Origin: Dyadobacter sp. MSC1_007
GTDB taxonomy: Bacteria; Bacteroidota; Bacteroidia; Cytophagales; Spirosomataceae
Direction: 5' to 3'
Length of the DNA: 64,000 nt
Assembly (NCBI RefSeq): GCF_023667495.1
Contig: NZ_JAMOZL010000014.1
Span: 1-64,000 of the forward strand
Positions 26,662 to 36,186 of this stretch are shown one piece after another. The notes below the pieces were generated by a model that made no database searches, had not been told where the DNA came from, and saw only the letters and a program-made list of their open reading frames with translations. Within the stretch, counting starts at the first letter, position 1; every line of letters begins with the position of its first letter. Both the position numbers and the translations under genes were made by a program.

Positions 26662-27308
26662 ATGAAAATCTTCAAATTCTTTACCACTTTGTTTTGTATC
26701 GCATGTTTGTCAGGAAAGTCCCAGGACTTGCCTGCGTCTTGGGAAAATGCCGACGATTTTATTACTTACAACCGGACGATCGAACAAGTCAGGGAAATAA
26801 AAAATCGATAATCAGGTTCAACGAATCAAAAGGGCATGGAATAGCCTGGATGAAAAATATGGAGTTCTCCGAGGAGACCATTGAGTTTGATTTAAAAGGA
26901 AGGGACATATTACAGAAAAGCTTCATCGGCATAGCGTTTCATGGGCAGGACAATGACCGCTATGAAACCGTTTACTTTCGCCCGTTTAATTTCCAATCCG
27001 CGGATCCAGTTCGTAAAATCCACGCTGTCCAGTATGCCTATGAACCACAATTTGGCTTTGAGGAGCTTCGTAGAAATCGCAAAGATGAATTTGAATCAGC
27101 TATCGAGCCAGCCAGCGTCCGGGCATCGGATTGGTTTCATGTAAAATTAGAGGTGAAGAGCGGCAGGATAAAGGTATTCGTCAATGACTCGGAAAGCCCA
27201 TGCCTGAATGTGGAAACGCTTAACCCATCGCAAGCCGGAACGAAAGTCGGGTACTGGGTCGGCAATAATTCAGATGGCGATTTCGCTCATATTAAAGTTT
27301 CAAAGTGA
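26662..27308 (+). pseudogene. Secreted LamG/DUF1080-like protein, frameshifted
   Basis: It starts with a signal peptide (MKIFKFFTTLFCIACLSGKS) and QDLPASWENADDFITYNR, then stops after REIKNR. The -1 frame continues a concanavalin-like domain: IEFDLKGRDILQKSFIGIAF, DRYETVYFRPFNF, WFHVKLEVKSGRIKVFVND. The shift falls in a run of six A at about 26800. Adding one A restores the frame. The slip site reads A-AAA-AAT in the zero frame, a canonical -1 slippery heptamer, so programmed frameshifting is a minor alternative. It lies divergent from the HTH/LamG membrane gene. Confidence 0.75.
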
Positions 27309-27371
27309 TTTGTTCGTGATATAGCTTTTCTATTTTAAATGATGATTAATACCTATCGGTCCGTAGCGCAA

Positions 27372-28277
27372 ATGAAGAAAACCAAGGTTCAAATGCTATT
27401 GCTTTTTGCTTTTCTTCAACACACCCGGAACCTGCCAGGATCGGATTGTGAGTGTCGGCAGCCGCCATTACAATGTCTTTACTAAAGGCATTGAAAAGAG
27501 AAGCGCCCGAGAGCCAGTCTTGGTTTTTGAAAGCGGTATGGGTGTAGGCCTTAAGAACTGGGACAAAATAATCGATCAGATCGCCCAATTCGCACCAGTT
27601 TTCGCTTATGATCGTGCTGGTATTGGCAAGAGCGAAAAGGCCTATCAGCTACCGACCCCGCAACTTGTATCTGAACATTTGCATTCAATTTTAAAATCTC
27701 TCAACATCCATCCACCCTACATTCTGGTGGGCCATTCACTTGGTAACCTCTATGCCAGAGGTTTCGCCGGTCATTATCCTGATGAAGTCTCCGGTTTGGT
27801 GTTTATTGATCCTGCGGACTTCACGGAGACTAAAAATGACTGGAATGATATCTTCCGCAAGATGGGCATTCCAGAAAAGAAAATTGACGAAATGTTATTT
27901 AACCGGCTTTACAACCAAAAAAGCGAAGTGGATTCTGTGAACTTTGGCCCCTGGAGTGAAAGATATGTGCTGAATGAGCTTAGAAAACCGATTTTGCGGA
28001 AATTTCCGCCTTACCGATGCCTGAGGTGCCGATCTATTTCTTTGTTGGCGGCAAGTTTGAGGTTCCTGTCGCGCAGAGAAGTAAAGATTATGATCATGAG
28101 ATGTTTTTCCATATCAAAAACAACTCCAACATGGATAGATGGAAGCAACTGATTTATTCTTCGAATAAAGGCGGAGCCCTCATCTATTTGACCAATGCTG
28201 GTCATTATGTTCACTCAGATGATCCTAAGTCAGTCATCAGCAATATTAGAATTTTGGTAGAAGATCTAAAACAATAA
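27372..28277 (+). pseudogene. Alpha/beta hydrolase, two frameshifts
   Basis: A signal-peptide-like start (MKKTKVQMLLLFAF) is out of frame with the body, and dropping one T near 27410 joins them. The body has the nucleophile elbow YILVGHSLGNLYARG, the AYDRAGIGKSE segment and FIDPADF. The frame is lost again near 28010; the C-terminal part in the next frame supplies PIYFFVGGKFE and the catalytic His region NAGHYVHSDDP. All catalytic elements are thus present but in three frames. It follows the LamG-like pseudogene after about 60 bp. Confidence 0.8.
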
Positions 28278-28401
28278 CTCGCAGCTGTTTGTCAATAGGC
28301 CGACTTCGGCCGTCAGTTTCGGACTGCAACAATTACCGATCATCTGGAATTACTTGCAGCTTTTTCGGAACTTAACAGACTCCTTTCAACGAATTGTTAC
28401 A

Positions 28402-29195
28402 ATGGATTCGAGCCGACGCACTTTCATAAGAAAATCAGCGCTTCTGACCGGCGCGGTTATCACCAAGCCACTCACTGTCAAAATATCATCCCAAGTCTTG
28501 GAACAGAACGAGGACAGGTTGGTACTACTAAGTACACAGGGCGGGCCCTTTATTCGATCTTATAAACAGACGCCTTCAGCCAATTTAATTGTCTATAAGG
28601 GAATTCCAATAGTAATTGATACCGGGTTTGGCGGCACCTTTAAGCTCCTGGATAGTGGGATCCGCCTTGCTGCTTTACGGTATATTTTTATCACCCATCA
28701 CCATTCCGATCATAACCTGGAACTCGGCCCTCTTCTTTACAATGCCTGGTTAAGCGGTCTAGCCGAGCCGATTCATGTGCACGCACCCATAGGATTAAAG
28801 GAAATGCTTACAGCCTATTGGGAGTCGAATCGCTATGACATTGAGACACGCATCAGAGACGAAGGACGCGTTGATCCCCGGCCACTTGTTATCAGCCATG
28901 AATTCAGGAAGGAACAGTCTTGAAAACCCCCGACCTTGAGGTGAAGGCGTTAAAAACTATGCTTCCTCCTGTCAACGAGAGCTACGCTTTACGATTTCAA
29001 CTCGGCGACAAAATCATAGTGTTTTCCGGAACGAGTTGTGGAAAAAATGGTCTTTCCTTCTACAGGAAAAGAACTTTCCCAAAAGTTGCTGGGGTCTTGT
29101 CCTACAATTTGTTAATTAACGTAAAATCCGTTATCTGTGTGGGTATTGTACACAGTTGCCAGCGCAAGCCGTGTATTGCTCTTTTTAGGGCATGA
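28402..29195 (+). pseudogene. Metallo-beta-lactamase-fold hydrolase, frameshifted and C-terminally degenerate
   Basis: It starts at 28402 with a Tat-like leader (SSRRTFIRKSALLTGAV). The metal-binding motif FITHHHSDHNLELG is intact. The frame stops at 28923, while the next frame goes on with GTVLKTPDLEVKALKTMLPP and YALRFQLGDKIIVFSG. After about 29031 the expected metal-ligand Asp region is not found and the sequence no longer resembles the family, so the C-terminal part was lost or replaced. RNase Z-like MBL proteins with Tat leaders are the closest type. Confidence 0.75.
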
Positions 29196-29247
29196 TCTAT
29201 TGATCCCCGAATGCACGTTAACTTCATGTGAATCAAAAGACTATGGC

Positions 29248-29507
29248 ATGACTCGTTATCACCTAGTCTCTTTATTTTTGCTATTACTAACAGAAAAGTC
29301 CTTCGGGGAATCTGAGCATTATTTTTTCGAAGCTCAGACATTGAAAATGCCCGATCCGACAGCCCGATTTGCGATATTCGGCCTCAGAAGTTTGGTAATT
29401 ATATCCTAATCAAATACACGAACGGCGATAAGACAAAAATTACTAAAGACTCGGTTTGGGGATTTCGAAGGAGAAAAGGGCGCCTTTATCGTTTGGTTAG
29501 TTTGTAG
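29248..29507 (+). pseudogene. Small secreted protein remnant, frameshifted
   Basis: A signal-peptide-like start (MTRYHLVSLFLLLLTEKSFG) runs to PDPTARFAIF and stops at 29409. In the next frame from about 29380 the sequence IRPQKFGNYILIKYTNGDK and then KITKDSVWGFRRRKGRLYRL ends at 29507. The W-G-(Y/F)-x4-G-x-x-Y-R-L pattern recalls small Bacteroidota secreted proteins whose function I do not know. The last 22 nt overlap the tail of the convergent DUF5777 pseudogene. Confidence 0.55.
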
Positions 29508-30123
29508 CGCCCACCCATTCCCAATGCATACAAGTTGTTCGCATCGATCTGGTTTTCAGCCAAATTGCGGTGCATAACCGTAGGCGTTAATTGCAATGAA
29601 AGCTTCTCGCTGAATTTCCTTGCGATCAAAACCTGAAAAGTGTAAGTCTGCCGCTGGGCGATCGTGTAGAAGGGAAGTTCGGTTGATGATGTGCTGGATT
29701 ATTGGCATCGCTGGCCAAGAGCGTAATGGATACGGGCATACTTCTAAACCCGGAAGACTGTCTTAACAAGCGGTATTTAGCAAAAACATCAATCGTTTTC
29801 TGGTAACTGCTCCTGCCGATCCCCACCACCAAACGATCGGATAGCCCATATTCCAAGGCCAGCCTGATCTGCGATTCGTCCAGCCCAAAGAAGTTACTAG
29901 CGCCCGAGTTGACTGCGCCGAAACGGTGGGAAATAATAAAGTCCATATTGTTCTTCCCGACTGTCTTGACCGAATGCCCGTTGACGATGCGGGTGCCTTT
30001 GAAAGTGGCGGCGCTGTAAGTAGTTACTGAATCCTGGATCTGATCAAGCTCTTTCAACAAGTCGTCTTGTGCGAAGGCACATAAACTAATCATGGCCATA
30101 GCAATCGTTAAGCATATTTTCAT
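29486..30123 (-). pseudogene. DUF5777-type outer-membrane beta-barrel, frameshifted and truncated
   Basis: The N-terminal half is intact: signal peptide MKICLTIAMAMISLCAFAQ, then MDFIISHRFGAVNSGASNFF and IRLALEYGLSDRLVVGIGRS. Near 29700 the frame is lost. The other frame continues with PFYTIAQRQTYTFQVLIARK and FSEKLSLQLTPTVMHRN and stops at 29486 after GGRYKLTKR. Full-length relatives go on for roughly 80-100 residues more, so the end is missing as well. It starts 13 bp after the Rieske gene, its usual partner, and was probably co-transcribed with it. Confidence 0.75.
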
Positions 30124-30135
30124 CCTGATCAATAG

Positions 30136-30576
30136 TTAAGCTGTTATCGTCAAAATATTGTCCGTCAGGCTTGTAGTATACACCCGGATCCCCTTTTTGC
30201 CTTCGCTGTTCAAACCCTTTCTCGCATTGTCATATTTGGCCCCGTGTGCGGTGCAATAAAAATGATCTGTCTGGTAAGTGATCTCGTTTTTCTCTTCGTG
30301 GCTGCATGTGAGGGTTGCAGCAATGTATGCGCCCGTGTTGCTTCGGGCGATCACGACACCGTCCTTAATCACATATCCTCCATTGGTTTTCAGGGCAGCA
30401 TTGGCCTGATCTGTCAAATCTAATGTCAGGTTTGTAGGTACCGGGCTTACCCGATCGTTGGTGCAGGATTGCAGACGGCCGGCAAAACAGACCGCTGCCA
30501 GCGTTGAACCTGCAAAGCCAAGTTGTCTCAAAAAATCGTGGCGATTGATATTGACAGCATTTTTCTCAAAGCTCAT
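30136..30576 (-). CDS. Rieske [2Fe-2S] lipoprotein-like protein
   Basis: A 146-aa protein, the only intact gene in this disrupted stretch. Residues 10-40 form a twin-arginine-poor leader with a lipobox-like end (AAVCFAGRLQSC). The cluster ligands are visible as TCSHEEK (Cys-x-His) and FYCTAHGAKYD (Cys-x-x-His). Such single-domain Rieske proteins are exported electron carriers found next to DUF5777 barrels in Bacteroidota. Four 11-bp direct repeats lie 62-102 bp upstream, which points to control by the adjacent two-component system. Confidence 0.82.
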   Translation of the reverse strand: MSFEKNAVNINRHDFLRQLGFAGSTLAAVCFAGRLQSCTNDRVSPVPTNLTLDLTDQANAALKTNGGYVIKDGVVIARSNTGAYIAATLTCSHEEKNEITYQTDHFYCTAHGAKYDNARKGLNSEGKKGIRVYTTSLTDNILTITA

Positions 30577-30637
30577 AAGAATGTATTGTTTAAAATTGCT
30601 TTCGTCTCAAAGACTATTCAAAAATAAACTTGCCATT

Positions 30638-30678
30638 CTTAGGGTATTCTCAAGGGAATCTTAAGGTTTGCTTAAGAT
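30638..30678 (-). promoter_or_regulatory. Four 11-bp direct repeats (CTTAAG type), candidate response-regulator sites
   Basis: Repeat units begin at 30638, 30649, 30660 and 30671: CTTAGGGT, CTCAAGGG, CTTAAGGT and CTTAAGAT, each followed by 3 nt, giving an exact 11-bp period. OmpR/PhoB-type regulators bind tandem repeats of this period. The array lies before the Rieske gene (start 30576) and overlaps the end of the sensor kinase pseudogene. Related repeats occur at 32822-32854. Confidence 0.7.
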
Positions 30679-32050
30679 CCAAAAACCAGTCTGGCCTTCG
30701 TACCGGCGCCGGGCTGGCTTATAATTTCGAAACGGATCACTAGCAGTTCACACATTCTTTTTACAATCGAAAGGCCAGGCCATTTCCTGTGATCTGCGGG
30801 TGCTGCAAAGGATTCGAGCGGTAAAAGGGTTCCTGTATTTTCGGGATTTCATCGGTGGCTATGCCGATTCCTTTGTCGGTGACAGTGTAAATGATGTCGG
30901 AATTCAGTTTGCCGATTTCAATGCGAATGCTTTCGTAAGGATCGGAATATTTAATGGCATTGGAGATCAGGTTCTCAATAATAATTTCAACCATGTACGG
31001 ATCACTGTAAACGTCGAAGTGTTCCCCTGTTTGTAGCTCGACCGAAAGTCCTTTATCAAGAATATGATCTTGTTGCCTTTGCAGGATCGTAGCTGTCAAT
31101 TCTGCAAGATCGGTGCTCCGGCTTTCCAGTGCCTTTTTCTGGCTTTCAAACCGGGCCAAAAGCAGCAACTGATCAACCAGATAGCTGATCCTGTCGATCT
31201 CTGAGATACAATAAGCTATCTTTTCAACATACTCCTGCGCCGACCGCGGTTTACGTATCAAAACTTCCAGTGTTCCTTTGATTACCGCAAGAGACGTTCT
31301 TAACTCGTGAGAAGCGTCCGAAGTAAATTGCTTTTCACGGTCCACCGCATTTTCTATACGGTCCAGCAGATCATTGATCGTAACCACCAATCTGCCTAGC
31401 TCGTCTTTACCCGGCGGCAATGGTATTCGCGTAGTCAGGTTTTCATTAGTTATCGTACTGGCAGTATCGATGACACTCAGCACTGGCTGAATACTTTTGC
31501 CTGCAATGAATCTTGTCACAAAAAACAACACCAGCAGCACGATTGGAAAAGCAATTAGCAGCACATTTTTAAGCGTGCCTAAAACCCGCTCCGACTCAGC
31601 GATAGGAATAGCGACAACCAGATATCCGGCCAGTTTGTTCCTTTCTTTTAATCCTATCTGAATTTGCGCGATGGAAAGCCCTTTTAGCTTGGTCCGAAAA
31701 AAAGCTTTGTCTTTTTGAGACAAGTCAGCTCTCAAGGCATCTTGTTTCAAGTTAGGCGACTTTTCAATAACGGCCCCATTCTGATCTGTAATCTGTACAA
31801 ATACCGGATTGACTTCCAGCTCCCGGTACTCTCTTTCAAACCACTCGGCTTTGTCAGCGATATAGGGTACGCCGTCTTTTACCCCAACTTCATAAAAATG
31901 TTTGTCTGCCTCGAAAGTAATATCTTTTTGCAAACCGTTGAAAACCGCAAGATCAACCACGTAGTAAATCACAAAAAAGATGACCGCCACCAAAAGCGCC
32001 GTGCTCAATGTGAAATTTGAGGCGATCTTATTCTCATAGGAAGTAATCAT
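30672..32050 (-). pseudogene. Sensor histidine kinase, frameshift in the ATP-binding domain
   Basis: It starts by ATGA overlap with the response regulator gene. Two transmembrane helices (about 15-37 and 157-180) enclose a periplasmic domain. A HAMP domain, the phosphoacceptor box (FTSDASHELRTSLAVIKG), the N box (ENLISNAIKYSD) and the G1 box (DKGIGIATDE) follow. At the G2 box the frame is lost: ITGNGLAFRL then stop. Adding one G near 30774 gives GNGLGLSIVKRM and a normal end at 30672. Without the repair the C-terminal 35 residues are missing and the kinase is probably inactive. Confidence 0.85.
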
Positions 32051-32728
32051 GATATGGTCTGGCCGATCTCTTTTGCAATGTAACCCATCCCACGGACTGT
32101 CTGGATGTAATCTTCTTCTTTTGCCAGTTTTAGCTTTTTTCTTAATGAATTGATATACACATCAATGACACCTGTATTGTACTCAAAATGAATGTCCCAG
32201 ACGCCTTCTATGATCCGGGTCCGGCGGCATACTTTCCCCTTGTTCCTTATAAGAAATTCAAGCAAGCCAAATTCCTTTTGCGTCAGCTTTATTTCTTCCT
32301 CTCCTTTGATACCTGGTGGGACTGTGTGTCGATGCGGATCGGGCCAAGTGTAAATTCCGCCTGCTCGCCAGTGGCAGGCCGCAGCTGTACTTTGATCCTT
32401 TCCAGAAGCTCGTCAAAACTGAACGGTTTTTTGATGTAATCATTAGCACCGGCCTGCAGTCCAAAAATAGTATCCTGTACCGTGTCACGGCAGTAAGAAA
32501 TATCACCGGCGTTTTTGAAAAATGCTTTCTGAATTCCCGGCAGATCTCCACACCGCTTTTGCCTGGTAGCATCCAGTCTATCAAAAAGCAGATCATAATC
32601 CCCGGTAAGTGCCAAATCCAGGCCTGATTTCCCATCGGGGCTGTATCTACTGCATACGATTCCTCTTCTAACCCCTGCCGAAGAAAATTCAGGATACCTC
32701 TCTCATCTTCTATTATCAGGATTCTCAT
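32047..32728 (-). pseudogene. OmpR/PhoB-family response regulator with four indels
   Basis: The receiver start (MRILIIEDERGILNFLRQGL) and the winged-helix end (RRTRIIEGVWDIHFEYNTGV, YIQTVRGMGYIAKE) are clear but lie in different frames. Reading the DNA I find a lost G near 32621, an extra G near 32582 that restores the frame, a lost C near 32492 and a lost G near 32304. With these repaired the receiver reads IDWMLPGKSG (phosphoacceptor Asp), TARDTVQD and DYIKKPFSFDEL without gaps. No substitution-type stop codon is needed to explain the break. It overlaps the kinase gene by 4 nt. Confidence 0.85.
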
Positions 32729-32821
32729 AAATCTTACTTTTTCGGGTTTCGCTGTAATGTAGGCCAGATCGGTTGCTCCCAATGCCAATTGCTAAGTAAA
32801 CTAGGTCCGCCTATAAACACT

Positions 32822-32854
32822 CTTAAAGATTTCTTAAGATATTCTTAAGATGTC
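32822..32854 (-). promoter_or_regulatory. Three 11-bp direct repeats (CTTAAG type) before the response regulator
   Basis: Units CTTAAAGATTT, CTTAAGATATT and CTTAAGATGTC stand end to end at 32822, 32833 and 32844. They lie about 94-126 bp before the response regulator start at 32728 and match the repeats before the Rieske gene. This suggests autoregulation by the OmpR-type regulator. Confidence 0.7.
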
Positions 32855-32901
32855 TTCTTACTACAAATAGGACTTGGGTCAAAAAATAATCAAACCGATT
32901 G

Positions 32902-35574
32902 CTATCCTTTGAAACGACGTGTAAGATAAGCAGTACGGGCTAATTGGGTGAAAATCAGTGGCAGTATGGCCCCAACCAATACCAATACGAGAGATTTTAT
33001 GTCCAGGGTCTGCAGAGTAAGTACTTGCCTTAGGAATGGAATAAAATAGGTCGCCACAAGGATCAAAATGCACAAACCCTGCGCCTGCCAGATAAATTTG
33101 TTCCGAGTAATTTCATTGTGAAAAAACCTGCCCTTCCCAGAGTAAAGGTTGAAAACATGCAGTAACTGCGCCAATGACAATGCATAAAAGGTAACCGTGC
33201 CACCTTCCTTGTGGCTCAATCCGAGCTGACTTGTTCCATACCAGAAAACACCCAATACACAGATCGTTATCACCAACGCATAATAAACGATCCTGCGCCA
33301 GTCTTTCATTTCAAGAACCGGCTTTTTGGGATCTCTCGGCGGCGAAAGCATGAGTTTGTGATTCTCCTTTCCCACACCCAGCGCGAGCGCGGGAAATACA
33401 TCGGTGACGATGTTGATAAAAAGGATTTGCAATGGCAGCAAAGGATTACCAACGCCCAGAAAACCTGCGAAAGTGACCACGAAAATCTCACTCATGTTAC
33501 AGGAAAGCAAAAAAACGATGAATTTCCGGATGTTCTCGAAGATAACCCTCCCCTGCCCGATCGCTCTCACTATTGAGCTGAAAGAATCGTCTTTCAAGAC
33601 CATATCAGCTGCTTCTGCGGCCACGGCCGTACCCCGCTGTCCCATCGCAATACCAATGTCTGATTTTTTCAGAGCCGGCGCATCGTTTACACCATCGCCG
33701 GTCATGCCGACAATGTCTCCGCGTTTTTGGTAAAAATCGATCATGTCCAGTTTCTGGGCCGGATTTACCCGCGCAAAAACCTGGCAATTGAGCATTTTTT
33801 GCTGATCTGTTTCAGAAGAAAAATCAAATGATTGAAGGTCTTTGCCCGTTAAAACGAGCTGCTCCTCGGGCCCGACCAGCTTAACCTGTCTGGCAATGTT
33901 CAAGGAAGTGGCGGGATGATCCCCTGTTACCATAATTACTTTAATGCCAGCATCGTGGCAGGCTTGCAGCGCGGGCATCACTTCCGTACGCGGCGGGTCC
34001 AGAAAACCGATCAGGCCCAAATAAGTCAGCTTTGCTTCATTGGTAAAACCATCAGAGGGCAATTGCATCGATTCGCGGTAAGCAAAGGCCAATGTTCGAA
34101 GGCCCTCAGCTGCCATACGTTCCGAAATTTCGAGCTCTTCTTTTCTTTTAGTATCGCTTTCCCAATGGCAAAGCTCCAATACTTCCTCAACAGCCCCTTT
34201 CACAGAAACATAATATGTCCCTGCCGACTCGTGCAGCGTCCCCATGATACGCGTGTCCGAACTGAATGCCTCTTCCGCCTTTCTGATATATTTCGAGCCA
34301 AAACGCCGCAGATCAATGCCCGCCCCTTCAGCGAAACGCAGCAGGGCAATTTCCACTGGATCACCAATCTGCTTTCTATCAGGCTCCCCCGAATTCAGCT
34401 GGGCATTATTAGCAAGCGCCCCTACCCGGGCCAGCAATTCAAATTCCTTTGAACTGGAAAGTTTTAAATCTTCGCCAGCCAATTCCATGGTTTTCCTTCC
34501 GTTTTTGCCCGGGTGCAAGGTTACCGATAAATCCCCTGCCGGAAAATGTAACTTGTGCACTTCGATCTTGTTCTGGGTCAGCGTACCGGTTTTATCGGTA
34601 AAAATTACATTGGTCCCTCCCAGCGTCTCCACCGCCGAAAGCCGCTTTACGATCACTTTCTTTTCTGCGAGCCTGAGCATCCCGTAGGCCAATGCAACAG
34701 TAGCCACCACAGACATTCCCTCGGGAATAGCTGCAATAGCCAATGCAACTGCGGTTTCGATCAGCTGCCTGGTTTCCTCTCCACGCAGCAAGCCGACTAC
34801 CAAAAACAACGTCGCCAACCCGATCGTGATCCAGATGAGCACTTTGGCCAGCGAATCGAGCTTGGCTTCAAGCGGCGTTGCCGTGCGTTTTGCCTGGTGC
34901 ACCATCGTCGCAATTTTACCCAGCTCGGTCGCCTGGCCAATACCGGTAACAATGGCTTTCGCATTTCCGTTTGTGACAGCGGTTCCTTTAAATAACCGGT
35001 TGTGTTGGTCTCCCAGTGGAACATCCCCAGCCGAGGGTTCAATTCGTTTTGCCGATGGGACCGACTCGCCTGTTAACGCGGATTCGTCAACTTCAAGTTG
35101 ATTGGCCAGAACGATATTCGCATCGGCAGGCACCAAATCGCCGGCTTCCAGCACCAGAATATCGCCTTCGGTGATGTTTTCAGAAGGTATCTCCATGATT
35201 TGCCCGTCCCTGAGAACCCGGGCGGGCGTCCTATCCAGCTTGCGAAGTGCCTCCATGGATTCACGCGCGTTGTATTCGAGTATGAATCCGGTTGCCGCAT
35301 TGATGACAATAACAGCCAGAACGGCGAAGCCGTCGACCGTGTCCCCCATTAAAAATGACACGATCGCAGCCGCTGCCAGTATCCATACAATAAGGCTGTT
35401 GACCTGCCGGAGCAGCATCGCCCAGATGCTATCAGGTTTTTCCCGGCTGAGCTCATTTAGTCCAAGACGCTGGTTCCTGGATTTGGCCTCGACATTGGAA
35501 AGACCGGTTGCAATGTCAGTTTGAAGGGTTTGGGCCAGTTGCTGCACGCTGATTTCTTGAAAGGCTTTTGGCAT
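32902..35574 (-). CDS. Cation-translocating P-type ATPase, type II (Ca2+-pump-like)
   Basis: An 890-aa protein with all P-type signatures: N-terminal cation-ATPase domain, LTGESVPSAK (actuator), IPEGMSVVATVALAYGM (TM4 ion site), FTDKTGTLTQ with the phosphorylated Asp, VSVKGAVEEVL (nucleotide site), GDGVNDAPALKKSDIG (hinge), and the TM6 site NIVTDVFPALALGVG. About ten membrane segments are seen. The class is that of bacterial Ca2+/Mn2+ efflux pumps; the exact ion is not certain. It starts 17 bp after a quinone-reductase gene. Pumps of this class recur in low-oxygen stress clusters of other phyla. Confidence 0.87.
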   Translation of the reverse strand: MPKAFQEISVQQLAQTLQTDIATGLSNVEAKSRNQRLGLNELSREKPDSIWAMLLRQVNSLIVWILAAAAIVSFLMGDTVDGFAVLAVIVINAATGFILEYNARESMEALRKLDRTPARVLRDGQIMEIPSENITEGDILVLEAGDLVPADANIVLANQLEVDESALTGESVPSAKRIEPSAGDVPLGDQHNRLFKGTAVTNGNAKAIVTGIGQATELGKIATMVHQAKRTATPLEAKLDSLAKVLIWITIGLATLFLVVGLLRGEETRQLIETAVALAIAAIPEGMSVVATVALAYGMLRLAEKKVIVKRLSAVETLGGTNVIFTDKTGTLTQNKIEVHKLHFPAGDLSVTLHPGKNGRKTMELAGEDLKLSSSKEFELLARVGALANNAQLNSGEPDRKQIGDPVEIALLRFAEGAGIDLRRFGSKYIRKAEEAFSSDTRIMGTLHESAGTYYVSVKGAVEEVLELCHWESDTKRKEELEISERMAAEGLRTLAFAYRESMQLPSDGFTNEAKLTYLGLIGFLDPPRTEVMPALQACHDAGIKVIMVTGDHPATSLNIARQVKLVGPEEQLVLTGKDLQSFDFSSETDQQKMLNCQVFARVNPAQKLDMIDFYQKRGDIVGMTGDGVNDAPALKKSDIGIAMGQRGTAVAAEAADMVLKDDSFSSIVRAIGQGRVIFENIRKFIVFLLSCNMSEIFVVTFAGFLGVGNPLLPLQILFINIVTDVFPALALGVGKENHKLMLSPPRDPKKPVLEMKDWRRIVYYALVITICVLGVFWYGTSQLGLSHKEGGTVTFYALSLAQLLHVFNLYSGKGRFFHNEITRNKFIWQAQGLCILILVATYFIPFLRQVLTLQTLDIKSLVLVLVGAILPLIFTQLARTAYLTRRFKG

Positions 35575-35591
35575 ACGCTTTGATAAGGAAA

Positions 35592-36152
35592 CTAGTCTGC
35601 CGCTATATCTCTGATAATATTACTGCGCTTATCTTCGTCCAAATATTTGACCCTTCCAATGCGGGTAACCTTTACGGGTTTGATCCCGCAAAATTCCAGT
35701 GTTGCCTTCCGGATGGCTTTGATATCACTGTTGCCGTATTGCCACCATAACCAGATCGCAGGTGCGTCGGAGGTAGTGATAATGTGAGCTGACCTTTTGC
35801 CCAGGTATTTGTCCCAGAATGGATCCTTTTCATGGTATTTGAAACCAAATCCAGGCAGCAACGCCCTGTCTAAAAGACCTTTGAAGATTGCCGGTACCGA
35901 ACCCCACCAGACCGGGTATATAATCACCCATTTTTGGCACCACAAAATATTCTCCTGCGCCCGCTGCAAATCCGGTTCAAGCTGCTGAATAGTTGAGTAC
36001 CCTTTCCATAGGACCGGATCAAACTGCATTTCACCTATATTTTGCCTTCGGACCTGATGTCCGGCCAGTAGCATTTTCTGCTCATAAGCATCAGCCAGCC
36101 GTCCATTGAAACTGGTTTTATCGGGGTGAGCCAGCAAAATGTAAATATTCAC
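35592..36152 (-). CDS. Flavodoxin-fold NAD(P)H:quinone oxidoreductase
   Basis: A 186-aa protein with the NQO/MdaB fold: ILLAHPDKTSFNGRLADAY at the N-terminus, the FMN/FAD-binding YPVWWGSVPAIFKGLLDR, and ITTSDAP. The family makes two-electron reductions of quinones, avoiding semiquinone radicals. The start is a GTG at 36152, since no ATG fits the conserved N-terminus. It lies 34 bp after the dehydrogenase gene and 17 bp before the P-type ATPase, so the three probably form an operon. Confidence 0.83.
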   Translation of the reverse strand: MNIYILLAHPDKTSFNGRLADAYEQKMLLAGHQVRRQNIGEMQFDPVLWKGYSTIQQLEPDLQRAQENILWCQKWVIIYPVWWGSVPAIFKGLLDRALLPGFGFKYHEKDPFWDKYLGKRSAHIITTSDAPAIWLWWQYGNSDIKAIRKATLEFCGIKPVKVTRIGRVKYLDEDKRSNIIRDIAAD

Positions 36153-36186
36153 GAAATGATATGATTTGATAATTTGGATACACGTT

